A DNA stretch of 40,332 bases from Nocardiopsis listeri (GCF_020741345.1 NZ_DYZD01000263.1:1-40332), one strand, 5' to 3'; counted from the first letter of the stretch, positions 16,442 to 24,868 are shown. Numbers and translations are program-made. Notes: generated by a model not told the origin, from the letters alone.

Positions 16442-17266
16442 GTGCGTATCGCGACATGGAATGTGAACAGTGCCCGAGCCAGGGCCGAGCGGATCGGCGA
16501 CTGGTTGGACCGCAGCGACATCGACGTCGTCGCCATCCAGGAGACCAAGGCCCGTGACGACCAGTTCCCGGCGTCGGTCTTCACCGACCGCGGGTACGAG
16601 GTCGCCCATCACGGGCTCTCCCAGTGGAACGGGGTCGCGATCGCCTCGCGGGTGGGCCTCGACGACGTCCGGATCGGCTTCCCCGGCCAGCCCGGTTTCG
16701 GCGACCCCGAGGAGCGCGAGGCCCGAGCCATCGCCGCCACCTGTGACGGCGTCCAGGTGTGGAGCCTGTACGTGCCCAACGGGCGCGAGATCGGCCACCC
16801 CCACTACGACTACAAGCTGCGCTGGTTGGAGGCCCTGCGTCTGGCCGGCGCCGCCCGCCTGGCCGAGGACCCCCGGGCGCAGATCGCCTACGTGGGCGAC
16901 TTCAACATCGCCCCCCAGGACGACGACGTGTGGGACATGGCCGCCTTCGAGGGGCTCACACACGTCACCGAACCCGAGCGCGCCGCCTTCACCGGGCTGG
17001 TCGAGGCCGGGTTCGAGGAGGTCGTGCGCGAGTACACGCCGGGCCCGGGCGTGTACACCTACTGGGACTACAAGGGGCTGGCGTTCCCCAAGCGCAAGGG
17101 CATGCGCATCGACTTCGTGCTCGCCTCACCGGCGCTCAAGGCCCGGGTGAGCGGTGCGAGCATCGACCGCGAGGAACGCAAGGGCAAGGGCGCCTCGGAC
17201 CACGCGCCCGTCATCGTGGCGCTGGACGGGGCCGACAGCCGGCCGGTCGACCGAGAGAAGAAGTGA
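16442..17266 (+). CDS. xth: Exodeoxyribonuclease III (AP endonuclease)
   Basis: 274 residues, typical length. It cuts abasic sites and removes 3' blocking groups in base-excision repair and is a Mg2+-dependent 3'-5' exonuclease. Catalytic marks are WNVNSARAR at the N-terminus, the metal Glu in IQETKARD, YVPNGREIGHPHYDYK, the GDFNIAPQDDD motif, and SDHAPV near the end, plus YWDYKGLAFPKRKGMRIDFVL. The start has no ribosome site, but a TANNNT box sits 6 nt before it, which suggests a leaderless mRNA. The gene lies directly behind the TnpB remnant and overlaps the start of the ribokinase gene by 4 nt. Confidence 0.94.
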   Translation: MRIATWNVNSARARAERIGDWLDRSDIDVVAIQETKARDDQFPASVFTDRGYEVAHHGLSQWNGVAIASRVGLDDVRIGFPGQPGFGDPEEREARAIAATCDGVQVWSLYVPNGREIGHPHYDYKLRWLEALRLAGAARLAEDPRAQIAYVGDFNIAPQDDDVWDMAAFEGLTHVTEPERAAFTGLVEAGFEEVVREYTPGPGVYTYWDYKGLAFPKRKGMRIDFVLASPALKARVSGASIDREERKGKGASDHAPVIVALDGADSRPVDREKK

Positions 17267-18180
17267 GCAACGACGTGAATTCCAAAGTGCCCCGCCTGGC
17301 GGTCTTCGGCAGTGTCAACATGGACCTGGTCGCCTACGTGGGAGAGATGCCGGGCGGTGGCGAGACCGTCACCGGGACCGACTTCCGTCAGGTTCCCGGC
17401 GGCAAGGGCGCCAACCAGGCCGTGGCCGCCGCGCGGGCGGGCGCCCGGGTGGCCTTCCTCGGCGCGGTCGGTGAGGACACCTTCGGGCTGGAGTTGCGCG
17501 CCAACCTGGAGGCGGAGGGGATCGACGTCAACGGACTGCGCACCGTGCCGGGCGTCTCCGGCATCGCCCACATCGTGGTGGAGGGGGACGGAGGCAACCG
17601 CATCATCGTGGTCCCCGGGGCCAACGGTGAGGTCTCAGGGATGCTCGAGTCCGACCGCGCATCGCTGGAGGGCGTCGACGCGATGCTGCTCCAGTTGGAG
17701 TTGCCGATGGAGGCCGTGGTGGCCGGGGCGCGGATGGGCCGTGAGGCGGGCGTTCCGGTCTACCTGACCCCCGCGCCCGCGCGTGAGCTCCCCGACGAGC
17801 TCCTGGCCGCCGTGGACGTGCTGGTCCCCAACCAGCACGAGGCGGCGGCGATCACCGGGCACGACGAACCGGTCGACGCGCTGGCCGCGCTGCTGGAGCG
17901 TGTTCCGGAGGTGTTGCTGACCCTGGGTTCGGCGGGGTCGTTGTACGGGCGTCGCGGCGAGGAGCCGGTGGCGGTCCCGGCGCGGAAGGTGAAGGCGGTG
18001 GACACCACCGCGGCCGGTGACACCTTCTGCGGGTCCTTCGCGGTCGCCCGGGCCGAGGGTCGTTGCGCTCGCGAGGCGATGGAGTTCGCCGCGGCCGCTG
18101 CCGCGATCTCCGTGGGACGGCACGGAGCGAGTTCCTCGATGGCCACGCGCGGTGAGGTGGAGGCCCTGCTCAAGGGTTAG
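17263..18180 (+). CDS. rbsK: Ribokinase / PfkB-family sugar kinase
   Basis: 305 residues from GTG 17263, whose start overlaps the xth stop (GTGA) and is preceded by GAGAGAAG; GTG 17275 is an alternative. PfkB marks are FGSVNMDLVAYVGEMP, the substrate-binding signature GGKGANQAVAAARAGA, PNQHEAAAITG, LTLGSAGSLYG and the catalytic anion-hole region DTTAAGDTFCGSFAVA with the base Asp. The GGKGANQA form is typical of ribokinase, which makes ribose-5-phosphate from ribose. No ribose transporter is adjacent, so the natural sugar is inferred and another pentose or nucleoside is possible. Translational coupling with exonuclease III suggests co-expression without an obvious joint function. Confidence 0.87.
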   Translation: MSNDVNSKVPRLAVFGSVNMDLVAYVGEMPGGGETVTGTDFRQVPGGKGANQAVAAARAGARVAFLGAVGEDTFGLELRANLEAEGIDVNGLRTVPGVSGIAHIVVEGDGGNRIIVVPGANGEVSGMLESDRASLEGVDAMLLQLELPMEAVVAGARMGREAGVPVYLTPAPARELPDELLAAVDVLVPNQHEAAAITGHDEPVDALAALLERVPEVLLTLGSAGSLYGRRGEEPVAVPARKVKAVDTTAAGDTFCGSFAVARAEGRCAREAMEFAAAAAAISVGRHGASSSMATRGEVEALLKG

Positions 18181-18222
18181 CCGAGGGCGCGAGCGTCGCT
18201 TTGTCGGGCGCACGCCTTGAGA

Positions 18223-18247
18223 GTCCGGGCGGGTACGGCACCCGGAC
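18223..18247. terminator. Hairpin between convergent ribokinase and YceI genes
   Basis: GTCCGGG (18223-18229) pairs with CCCGGAC (18241-18247) around an 11-nt loop, in the 70-bp gap between two convergent genes. Confidence 0.6.
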
Positions 18248-18250
18248 GGT

Positions 18251-18853
18251 TCAGGGCGTGTGCCCGATCTGCTTGAGGAAGGGCGCGGGGTCCTGGTTCT
18301 GGACGCGGACCTCCAGGACGATGTCGACCGAATCGCCGACCATCCGGCCGCCCCAGGGGAGCGGGCCGCCGTCTCCCACGCCGAACTCGGACAGGTTCAG
18401 CCGGGTGGTGGCGGAGAAGAAGTGTCCGTAGGTGTCGTTCGGGGACACGTAGTCGGGTGCCTCTCCGGCCCATTCCGCGGCCAGGACGATGGGACGTGAC
18501 CGGCCGTGCAGCTCCAGGTCCCCGTGGACCCGGAAGGAGTTCCGCCGACGGCCGGGCTCCACGGAGGTCGAGGTGAAGCGCAGCTTCGGGTGGCTCGTGA
18601 CGTCCAGGAAGTCGGCCGAGCGCAGGTGGTCGTCTCGGGCCCTCACCCCGGTGTTGACGCTGGCGGTGGCGATCTCCACCTCGATGGAGGAGAGGGTGGG
18701 GTTGTCGGTCACGTGCACCTGACCGTGAGCGTCGCCGAAGGTGCCCTGGACCCGACCGAAACGCAGGTAGTGGGCGACGAAGATCAGGCTGGAGTGCAGA
18801 GGATCCAGGTACCAGGTGCCCGGACCGGGGCCGAAGCCCGCTACGGCTGTCAT
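18251..18853 (-). CDS. YceI-family lipid-binding protein
   Basis: 200 residues from ATG 18853, chosen over a longer frame to 18895 because GGGAGA lies upstream and the protein then begins MTAVAGFGPGPGTWYLDPLHS. The YceI beta-barrel signature is clear: WYLDPLHSSLIFVAHYLRFGRVQGTF, then DDHLRSADFLDVTSHPKLRFTSTSV, DLELHGRSRPIVL and DSVDIVLEVRV at the end. The family binds polyisoprenoids or other lipids in a barrel; many members are secreted, but this one has no signal peptide, so a cytoplasmic site is likely, as for many actinobacterial homologues. Its exact ligand is unknown. Its promoter region (18854-19100) contains GGAC-TTTT-GTCC at 18882-18893. Confidence 0.9.
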   Translation of the reverse strand: MTAVAGFGPGPGTWYLDPLHSSLIFVAHYLRFGRVQGTFGDAHGQVHVTDNPTLSSIEVEIATASVNTGVRARDDHLRSADFLDVTSHPKLRFTSTSVEPGRRRNSFRVHGDLELHGRSRPIVLAAEWAGEAPDYVSPNDTYGHFFSATTRLNLSEFGVGDGGPLPWGGRMVGDSVDIVLEVRVQNQDPAPFLKQIGHTP

Positions 18854-19100
18854 AGGCGTTATCTCCCGATTGTCTGATATGGGACTTTTGTCCACATACT
18901 GTAAGTGTGACGTTCCACCGCAACGTGGAGTTCCGGTCCGAGTCGTGACGAGAGATTCGACTCGCCCTGCGCGGGAAGTCCTCGAAAGCGACCGTGACCA
19001 GCGAAATCACACCCTCTGGGAGGGTCTCTCGGACGGTCGGGGAGGGGCGGTGCCCGACCGGTTCCGGCCACCGCGGCACCGGCCGGGTCGGAGAACGAGA

Positions 19101-19128
19101 AAGGGCCGGGGCGTTCACCCCGGCCCTT
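19101..19128 (-). terminator. Terminator after argS
   Basis: AAGGGCCGGGG (19101-19111) and CCCCGGCCCTT (19118-19128) form an 11-bp stem around a 6-nt loop, just downstream of argS on the minus strand. Confidence 0.8.
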
Positions 19129-19141
19129 CGCACACTCGTGC

Positions 19142-20887
19142 CTACATGTACTCGGGAGACTCCACACCGAGCAGGTCCAGGCCGCGCACCAGCACCCGCA
19201 GCGCCACCGCGACCAGGGCCAGCCGCGACTCGCGCTCGGCGTCGGTCTCGGCGGTCAGCACCGGGCAGTGCTCGTAGAACGCCGTGAGCGTCTGCGCCAG
19301 CTCGAACAGGTACGAGGACAGACGGTGCGGCTGCAGCAGGTCACCGGTCTGCTCCACCACCGGGCCGAAGCCCAGCAGCTTCAGCGCCAGATCGCGCTCG
19401 GCACCCTCGGACACGGTGATCCGACCGTCGATCCCGGACGGGTCCACCTCGCCCTTGCGGAAGATGGAGCGGATCCGGGCCTGTGCGTACTGCAGGTAGG
19501 GGCCGGTGTTGCCGGTCAGCGCCAGCATCCGGTCGAAGTCGAACACGTACTCGGTGTCGTGCGCGACCGACAGGTCCGCGTACTTCACCGCGCCGATGCC
19601 GACCTTGCGGGCGATCTCGGCCCGGCTCTCCTCGTCCAGGTCGGGACGGGTCTCGGCGACCACGGCGGCGGCCCGGTCGACCGCCTCGTCCAGCAGCTGC
19701 ATCAGTCGGACCGGCTGACCGCTGCGGGTACGCAGGATCTTGCCGTCGCCGCCCAGCACGTTGCCGATCTGCACGTGCGTGGTCTCCACGTCCTCCGGCA
19801 GCCACCCGGCCTTGCGGGCGGTGGACCACACCATCTTGAAGTGCATGGCCTGCGGAGCGCCCACCACGTACAGGACGCGGTCGGCCTTGAGGTCGTCCAC
19901 CCGGTAGCGGACGGTCGCCAGGTCCGTGGTGGCGTAGCCGTAGCCGCCGTCGCTCTTGCGGATGATCAGCGGCACCGGCTTGTCCTCGCGGCCGGTGAAG
20001 CCCTCGAGGAACACGCACAGGGCGCCATCGCTGATCTCGGCGATGCCCTTGGACTCCAGCTCCTCGCACACGTCGGCGAGCATGTCGTTGTAGCTGCTCT
20101 CACCGGCGAGGTCCTCGTCGGTGAGGGTCACGCCGAGCCGGGCGTAGACCTTGTTGAAGTAGACCTTGGAAAGGCCCACCAGCTTGCGCCACAGCCGCAG
20201 CGTCTCCTCGTCGCCGCCCTGGAGGGCGACCACCCGACGGCGGGCGCGCGCTGCGAAGTCGTCGTGGCCCTCACCGGAGGAGTCGAACTTGGTGCGGGCC
20301 GCCTGGTAGAAGGCGTTGGGGTCGGTGGTGAGCAGGTCGGACTCGGGGGAGTCCTCCCCGACCTCCAGCAGGTGCTCGATGAGCATGCCGAAGGGGGTGC
20401 CCCAGTCGCCGATGTGGTTCTGCCGGATGACGTTGTGACCCAGGAACTCCAGGGTGCGGGCCAGGGAGTCGCCCACGACCGTGGTGCGCAGGTGCCCGAC
20501 GTGCATCTCCTTGGCCACGTTGGGCGCGGAGTAGTCGAGCGGGATGTTCTTCCGCTCCTGCACGGGCACGCCGACGCGGTCGTCGTCCAGGAGCAGGCGC
20601 GCCTGCTCGGCGATCCAGTCCTCGCGCAGCGTGAGGTTGATGAAGCCCGGGCCGCTGACCTCGACGTCACGGCAGACGTCGGAGACGTCCAGGTGTTCCA
20701 TGATCGCCGCGGAGACCTCGCGGGGCTTTCGGCCCAGACGCTTGGCGAGCGCGAGTGCGGCGTTCGCCTGGTAGTCAGCGAACTGGGACGGGCGGATGAC
20801 GGGGTCGGTGTCGGCGAACTCGGGACCGAAGGCGGCGCCGAGGGCGGACTGGACCCGTCGCGAGAGTACTTCCTGCGGGTCGGCCAT
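19142..20887 (-). CDS. argS: Arginyl-tRNA synthetase
   Basis: 581 residues from ATG 20887. It charges tRNA-Arg with arginine. The N-terminal Add-1 domain is followed by the class I signature SAPNVAKEMHVGHLRTTVVGD (HVGH in place of HIGH), then QNHIGDWGTPFGML, the catalytic core with SDGGYGYATTDLATVRYR, and the DALR anticodon-binding domain ending LLGVESPEYM, as in this family. The longer frame to 20914 adds nine unsupported residues. On the minus strand a TAGGCT box lies 7 nt before the ATG and there is no ribosome site, so a leaderless mRNA is likely. Confidence 0.96.
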   Translation of the reverse strand: MADPQEVLSRRVQSALGAAFGPEFADTDPVIRPSQFADYQANAALALAKRLGRKPREVSAAIMEHLDVSDVCRDVEVSGPGFINLTLREDWIAEQARLLLDDDRVGVPVQERKNIPLDYSAPNVAKEMHVGHLRTTVVGDSLARTLEFLGHNVIRQNHIGDWGTPFGMLIEHLLEVGEDSPESDLLTTDPNAFYQAARTKFDSSGEGHDDFAARARRRVVALQGGDEETLRLWRKLVGLSKVYFNKVYARLGVTLTDEDLAGESSYNDMLADVCEELESKGIAEISDGALCVFLEGFTGREDKPVPLIIRKSDGGYGYATTDLATVRYRVDDLKADRVLYVVGAPQAMHFKMVWSTARKAGWLPEDVETTHVQIGNVLGGDGKILRTRSGQPVRLMQLLDEAVDRAAAVVAETRPDLDEESRAEIARKVGIGAVKYADLSVAHDTEYVFDFDRMLALTGNTGPYLQYAQARIRSIFRKGEVDPSGIDGRITVSEGAERDLALKLLGFGPVVEQTGDLLQPHRLSSYLFELAQTLTAFYEHCPVLTAETDAERESRLALVAVALRVLVRGLDLLGVESPEYM

Positions 20888-20894
20888 AGCCCTA

Positions 20895-20900
20895 AGCCTA
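20895..20900 (-). promoter_or_regulatory. Leaderless-type -10 box (TAGGCT) of argS
   Basis: On the minus strand TAGGCT lies 7 nt before ATG 20887 with no ribosome site between. The same hexamer stands 7 nt before the divergent phosphatase gene. Confidence 0.5.
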
Positions 20901-20984
20901 CCGACCGGCCGCACCCGTCCCTACTGATATGGCCCAGGCCACATGCAGGACTTTCGGGGTCTGTCCCGAGCCCGAACCGGTGCC

Positions 20985-20990
20985 TAGGCT
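20985..20990 (+). promoter_or_regulatory. Leaderless-type -10 box (TAGGCT) of the tyrosine-phosphatase gene
   Basis: TAGGCT lies 7 nt before ATG 20998 and no ribosome site is present. This mirrors the argS promoter on the other strand. Confidence 0.5.
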
Positions 20991-20997
20991 CGATGGC

Positions 20998-21438
20998 ATG
21001 AGAGACAGGAACCAACTGTGGGATCCGGCCTCCCCCGGTGTCATGCGACTGCCCTCCGGACGATTGGTGCGCGGTCGTGGACTCGTCCTACCGCTGCCGG
21101 CCGGCCCGCGTCCGGAGTTCGCGGTGTACCTGCTCGACCACGAACCGCCCACCGTTCAGTGGGTGGCCCGGTGGGTGCGCTGGGAGGACTTCGGACTGCC
21201 CGCGGACGACACGGACACCCTGGAACGCCTGAGGGAGGCGCTGGAGCGTTCGGGGGAACAGCGGGTGGAGCTGGCCTGTCTCGGTGGTCGGGGGCGCACG
21301 GGAACGGCGCTGGCCTGCCTGACGGCCCTCGACGGTGTCCCCGCCGAGGACGCGGTGGGCTACGTGCGCGAGCACTACTCGACGCTCGCAGTGGAGACCA
21401 CGGAACAGGAGGAGTACGTCCGCGGCTTCGCGGGGTGA
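20998..21438 (+). CDS. Protein tyrosine phosphatase-like protein
   Basis: 146 residues from ATG 20998 (MRDRNQLWDP). The phosphatase loop is CLGGRGRTG with Cys94 and Arg100, the CX5R motif of cysteine-based phosphatases, followed by a helix ALACLTALDGVPAEDAVGYVREHY. A general-acid Asp could lie in VRWEDFGLPADDTD, the usual WPD-like position. The protein is short and resembles the dual-specificity/phytase-like group, so its substrate may be a phosphoprotein, phosphoinositide or another phosphate ester. It has no transmembrane segment. It is divergent from argS and convergent with plsX, whose stop is only 8 bp away, with no terminator between them. Confidence 0.8.
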   Translation: MRDRNQLWDPASPGVMRLPSGRLVRGRGLVLPLPAGPRPEFAVYLLDHEPPTVQWVARWVRWEDFGLPADDTDTLERLREALERSGEQRVELACLGGRGRTGTALACLTALDGVPAEDAVGYVREHYSTLAVETTEQEEYVRGFAG

Positions 21439-21445
21439 GGTGGGG

Positions 21446-22519
21446 TCAGCGTTCGTCCTGGGAGCGCCGGTGGAGCCAGACCGGTGAACGGTGGGGCACC
21501 CGTCGGCGTATCCGTTCCTCCATCCGGCCGCCCGCCAGGTCGTGGGCGAGCCGACAGGCGTGGGCGATGCTCGTGTGGTGGCTGTCGCCGTGGGCGATCA
21601 CCACCGTGCCGTTCAGACCGAGCAGGGCGGCACCACCGTAGGTCTCGCTGTCGAAGCGCTCGCGCAGTCGGCGCAGGGCTCCTCGTTGCAGCACGGCTCC
21701 GGCCTTGGCGATGGTGGAGGAGGTGATCGCCTCCTTCATGGCGTTGAGGGTGAACCCGGCGGTCCCCTCGACGGTCTTGAGCGCCACGTTGCCGGTGTGT
21801 CCGTCGGTGACCACCACGTCCACCTTTCCGGTGAGCAGGTCGTGGCCCTCTACGTTGCCCTGGAAGTCCATTTCCGGAACCTCGGCCAACAGCTCCACCG
21901 TGCGGCGGATCAGCTTGTTGCCCTTCCCCGGCTCGGAACCGATGGTCAGCACACCCACCCGCGGGTTCTCGACACCGAACGCCGTCTGCGCGTACGCGCA
22001 GCCCAGGTGCGCGAACTGCACGAGCATCTCCGGCTTGGCGTCGGCGTTGGCGCCGGCGTCCACCAGGATCGTGGGCGTGGGCAGGGTGGGAAGGGTCACC
22101 GCCAGCGCGGGGCGCAGGACCCCCGGTCGGGTGCGCAGGCGGACCGTGGAGGTGGCCACGATCCCCCCGGTGGAACCCGCGGAGACCAGGGCGTCGGCGT
22201 CGCCGCGTCGGATGAGCCGGCAGGCGACGGCGGCGCTGGAACGGGGCCGTCGCCAACTGGCCAGGGCGCCCTCGTCCATCGCGATGCTGTCCTCGGCGTG
22301 CACGACCGGGATGTCGCGCAGGGCGCCCTCCTCGGCGAGCATCGCCGCGATCTCGGTGCGTCGGCCCACCAACAGCACCCGAAGGCCCAGTTCGCGGACG
22401 GCCGTCACGGCCCCGCGCACGATCTCTCCGGGTGCGTTGTCGCCACCCATGGCGTCCACCGCGATGATCGGCGGTGACGTTCGCGGAGCGGGGGATTCCG
22501 CGTCGGGTGTGCCACTCAT
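21446..22519 (-). CDS. plsX: Phosphate acyltransferase PlsX
   Basis: 357 residues from ATG 22519, preceded on the minus strand by AGGAAAC. PlsX makes acyl-phosphate from acyl-ACP, the first committed step of phospholipid synthesis with PlsY. Family marks are IIAVDAMGGDNAPGEIVRGA at the N-terminus, DADALVSAGSTGGIVATSTVRL, ILVDAGANADAKPEMLVQFAHLG, and VVVTDGHTGNVALKTVEGTAGF. It ends in a basic stretch RRRVPHRSPVWLHRRSQDER that could help membrane attachment. It usually sits near rpmF and fabH-type genes in bacteria; here it stands alone, convergent with the phosphatase gene. Confidence 0.93.
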   Translation of the reverse strand: MSGTPDAESPAPRTSPPIIAVDAMGGDNAPGEIVRGAVTAVRELGLRVLLVGRRTEIAAMLAEEGALRDIPVVHAEDSIAMDEGALASWRRPRSSAAVACRLIRRGDADALVSAGSTGGIVATSTVRLRTRPGVLRPALAVTLPTLPTPTILVDAGANADAKPEMLVQFAHLGCAYAQTAFGVENPRVGVLTIGSEPGKGNKLIRRTVELLAEVPEMDFQGNVEGHDLLTGKVDVVVTDGHTGNVALKTVEGTAGFTLNAMKEAITSSTIAKAGAVLQRGALRRLRERFDSETYGGAALLGLNGTVVIAHGDSHHTSIAHACRLAHDLAGGRMEERIRRRVPHRSPVWLHRRSQDER

Positions 22520-22827
22520 CGTCGGTTGTTTCCTCACAGTCCGGGGATGGTACCGCGTCACCCTCGTCACGCCTTTGACGGGCGCGTTCGTACACTCATG
22601 CGAGGATACTTCCAGAATGTCCAGGTCAGGGCTGGATTTCGTGCGGGGTGGGTACAAAACCCCTTGCGGGGGTATACCCGCTCGCCGGCTCCCCTGCTCG
22701 GAACACTCCGTGCACGGGAGACAACCGAATTTTCATCCACAGGTGGTCCACCGGTACCCGTAATACCGGAGGCCACCCGCTCAGGGCTGCCTTCTCGGCG
22801 CCCTGCCCACCGCAGGAGAGGAGAGGC
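22520..22827. other. Intergenic region between divergent plsX and kamA-like genes
   Basis: These 308 bp hold no gene. GGGTATACCC at 22670-22679 is a perfect 10-bp palindrome, inside a longer dyad GCGGG-N6-CCCGC. TTGACG at 22574-22579 is a possible -35 box on plus, but no convincing -10 follows at the normal distance. The promoters of both genes must lie here. Confidence 0.4.
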
Positions 22828-24189
22828 GTGAGCGTTACGCCTGACGTGGCACAGTCCCCGTCCGCCGGACGTCGGTTTCGTGCCTACACGACGAAACACC
22901 TCGACGAGTTCACGGCACGAGCCGGTCTCTCGACCGACGAGCGGCTCGCGGTCAAGGCGGTGGCCCACGTGCTGCCGTTCCGCGTCAACAGCTACGTAGT
23001 CGACGAGCTCATCGACTGGGATGCCGCTCCGGACGATCCGATCTACCGACTGGTCTTCCCGCAGTCGGACATGCTCCCGCAAGAGGACGTCGCCCGCATC
23101 GCCGACCTGCTGAGCGCGGGTGCCGGGCGCAAGGAGCTCAACGAGGCCGCCAACCAGGTCCGCGCGAAGCTCAACCCGCACCCCGCCGGCCAGATGGACC
23201 TCAACGTGCCCACCACGGGCGACGAGGAGCCCATCCCCGGCATCCAGCACAAGTACAGGGAGACGGTTCTCTTCTTCCCGAAGCAGGGGCAGACGTGCCA
23301 CGCGTACTGCACCTACTGCTTCCGCTGGGCGCAGTTCGTCGGTGACGCCGACCTGAAGTTCGCGTCGGGCGAGATCGACCAGATGGTCGAGTACGTGCGT
23401 TCGCACCCCGAGGTCACCAGCGTCCTGTTCACCGGTGGCGACCCGATGATCATGGGCGAGGGGGTCATCTCCCGGTACATCGAGCCGCTGCTGGAGATCG
23501 AGCACCTCGAGGCCATCCGGATCGGTACGAAGGCCCTGGCCTACTGGCCGCAGCGCTTCACCACCGACCCGGACGCGGACGACACGCTGCGCCTGTTCGA
23601 GAAGGTCGTCGCCTCGGGCAAGAACCTCGCGTTCATGGCGCACTTCTCGCACCCGAACGAGATGCGTCCGGAGCTCGTGCAGGAGGCCGTGCGCCGAATC
23701 CGCGCGACCGGCGCCGTCATCCGCACGCAGGCGCCGCTGATCCGCACGATCAACGACGACTCCGCCACCTGGGAGAGCATGTGGCGGACGCACCTGCGGC
23801 ACGGCATGGTGCCCTACTACATGTTCGTGGAGCGAGACACCGGCCCGCAGGACTACTTCGCGGTACCGCTGGCCGAGGCCTACGACATCTTCCGTGGCGC
23901 CTACCAGAAGGTCTCGGGCCTGGCCCGGACGGTCCGTGGGCCGTCCATGTCGGCGACCCCGGGCAAGGTGTGCGTGGACGGGGTGACGGAGATCGCGGGA
24001 GAGAAGGTCTTCGTCCTCCACTTCATCCAGGCGCGCGACCCGGAGCTGGTCGGCAAGCCGTTCTTCGCCCAGTACGACGAGAAGGCGGCCTGGTTGTTCG
24101 ACCTCAAGCCCGCCCTGGGCGCCACCCACCTGCCGTGGGAACAGGCCCCGGTCGGCGCCAACGGTCTGGTCGATCCCACCCGCATCTGA
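22828..24189 (+). CDS. KamA-family radical SAM aminomutase (lysine 2,3-aminomutase-like)
   Basis: 453 residues from GTG 22828, chosen because AGGAGAGGAGAGGC directly precedes it; the frame is open from 22648. The radical SAM cluster motif is CHAYCTYCFRW (Cys157, Cys161, Cys164), followed by VLFTGGDPMIM, the SAM-binding GGD motif. LRHGMVPYYMFVERDTG and RGPSMSATPGKVCVDG resemble the PLP/substrate part of lysine 2,3-aminomutase. Members use SAM and PLP to shift an amino group from C2 to C3, giving beta-lysine or beta-glutamate. Substrate cannot be set from the sequence alone; no beta-lysine-using peptide pathway genes are nearby. It stands as a single transcription unit ending at a strong hairpin (24220-24255). 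Confidence 0.85.
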   Translation: MSVTPDVAQSPSAGRRFRAYTTKHLDEFTARAGLSTDERLAVKAVAHVLPFRVNSYVVDELIDWDAAPDDPIYRLVFPQSDMLPQEDVARIADLLSAGAGRKELNEAANQVRAKLNPHPAGQMDLNVPTTGDEEPIPGIQHKYRETVLFFPKQGQTCHAYCTYCFRWAQFVGDADLKFASGEIDQMVEYVRSHPEVTSVLFTGGDPMIMGEGVISRYIEPLLEIEHLEAIRIGTKALAYWPQRFTTDPDADDTLRLFEKVVASGKNLAFMAHFSHPNEMRPELVQEAVRRIRATGAVIRTQAPLIRTINDDSATWESMWRTHLRHGMVPYYMFVERDTGPQDYFAVPLAEAYDIFRGAYQKVSGLARTVRGPSMSATPGKVCVDGVTEIAGEKVFVLHFIQARDPELVGKPFFAQYDEKAAWLFDLKPALGATHLPWEQAPVGANGLVDPTRI

Positions 24190-24219
24190 CACCGGGTGTC
24201 GGACGCGGGAGGTTCGTGC

Positions 24220-24255
24220 GGTCCCGTCCGCCCACCCCTTAGGGCGGGCGGGACC
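24220..24255 (+). terminator. Terminator after the kamA-like gene
   Basis: GGTCCCGTCCGCCC (24220-24233) pairs with GGGCGGGCGGGACC (24242-24255), 14 pairs including one G-U, around an 8-nt loop. Confidence 0.8.
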
Positions 24256-24317
24256 CGGCGGGTTCGGCGGTCCCTTACCGCCGCACACGCCACGGACTCG
24301 AACGGCCTTTGAATAGA

Positions 24318-24351
24318 CGGAGCCCGACACCTGGATTGGTGCCGGGCTCCG
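24318..24351. terminator. Second hairpin, between kamA-like and DUF397 genes
   Basis: CGGAGCCCG-A-CACC (24318-24331) pairs with GGTG-C-CGGGCTCCG (24338-24351) with one mismatch and a 6-nt loop. It may end the minus-strand DUF397 transcript. Confidence 0.65.
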
Positions 24352-24479
24352 CTCGTGTGTACGCCGTGGACGGATGGTGGCCCGCGCGGCACGGGAGTGG
24401 ACCGCGTGGACCTCGACGTACACACGTTCCCGGGCTGGCTCTTCTTGGGGGATAAAGGTGCCCGGGGCGGGGCCGAGGG

Positions 24480-24713
24480 TCAGCTCAAGAGGGCGTCGAA
24501 GTCGCCGGTCTTGGCGCCTCGGACGAAGGCCTTGATCTCCTCGGGGGTGTAGACGAGGGCGGGACCCTGGGGATCCCGGGAGTTCCGGACGGCGATGTCG
24601 CCGTCGGGGAGGGTGGCGACCTCTACACAGTTCCCGTCCGGGTTGCTCCAGCTGCTCTTGGTCCAATCGACCCGTAGCCGGTCCGCGGGAACGCCGTTGT
24701 AGATCGGATACAT
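24480..24713 (-). CDS. DUF397 domain protein
   Basis: 77 residues from ATG 24713, with AGGAGG 7 nt upstream on the minus strand. It shows the DUF397 signature: VDWTKSSWSNPDGNCVEVATLPDGDIAVRNSRDPQGPALVYTPEE read in short parts as WTKSSWSNPDGNCVEVA, IAVRNSRDPQGP and FVRGAKTGDFD at the end. It is small and acidic. In actinomycetes such proteins are encoded beside XRE-DUF5753 regulators and RsbW-like ATPases in whiJ/abaA-type clusters that influence development, and DUF397/XRE pairs have also been discussed as toxin-antitoxin-like. Here the XRE gene lies 389 bp upstream on the same strand, and a TGCACGTGCA palindrome stands between them. Confidence 0.9.
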   Translation of the reverse strand: MYPIYNGVPADRLRVDWTKSSWSNPDGNCVEVATLPDGDIAVRNSRDPQGPALVYTPEEIKAFVRGAKTGDFDALLS

Positions 24714-24868
24714 CCTCAACCTCCTGGAACTTCGGGGGACTCGCGGGTGGTCCACGGGCGGCTCCAGCGCGCCGCTCTCATCGGATAGGGCCGCCACGGT
24801 CCCGCCGATCGGGTCGGCCGCGCCACCGGATGGTCCTGATGTCCCCTTGCGAGGCCAAAGCGTAGTGC

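Noticed and set aside
18888..18896. TTGTCCACA, a perfect actinobacterial DnaA box
   Set aside because: It is single, with no cluster of boxes, no dnaA/dnaN genes and no AT-rich region, so it is not an origin.
22828..24189. Biosynthetic gene cluster around the KamA-type enzyme
   Set aside because: Neighbours are plsX and a DUF397 gene; no synthetase, ligase or tailoring genes are present.
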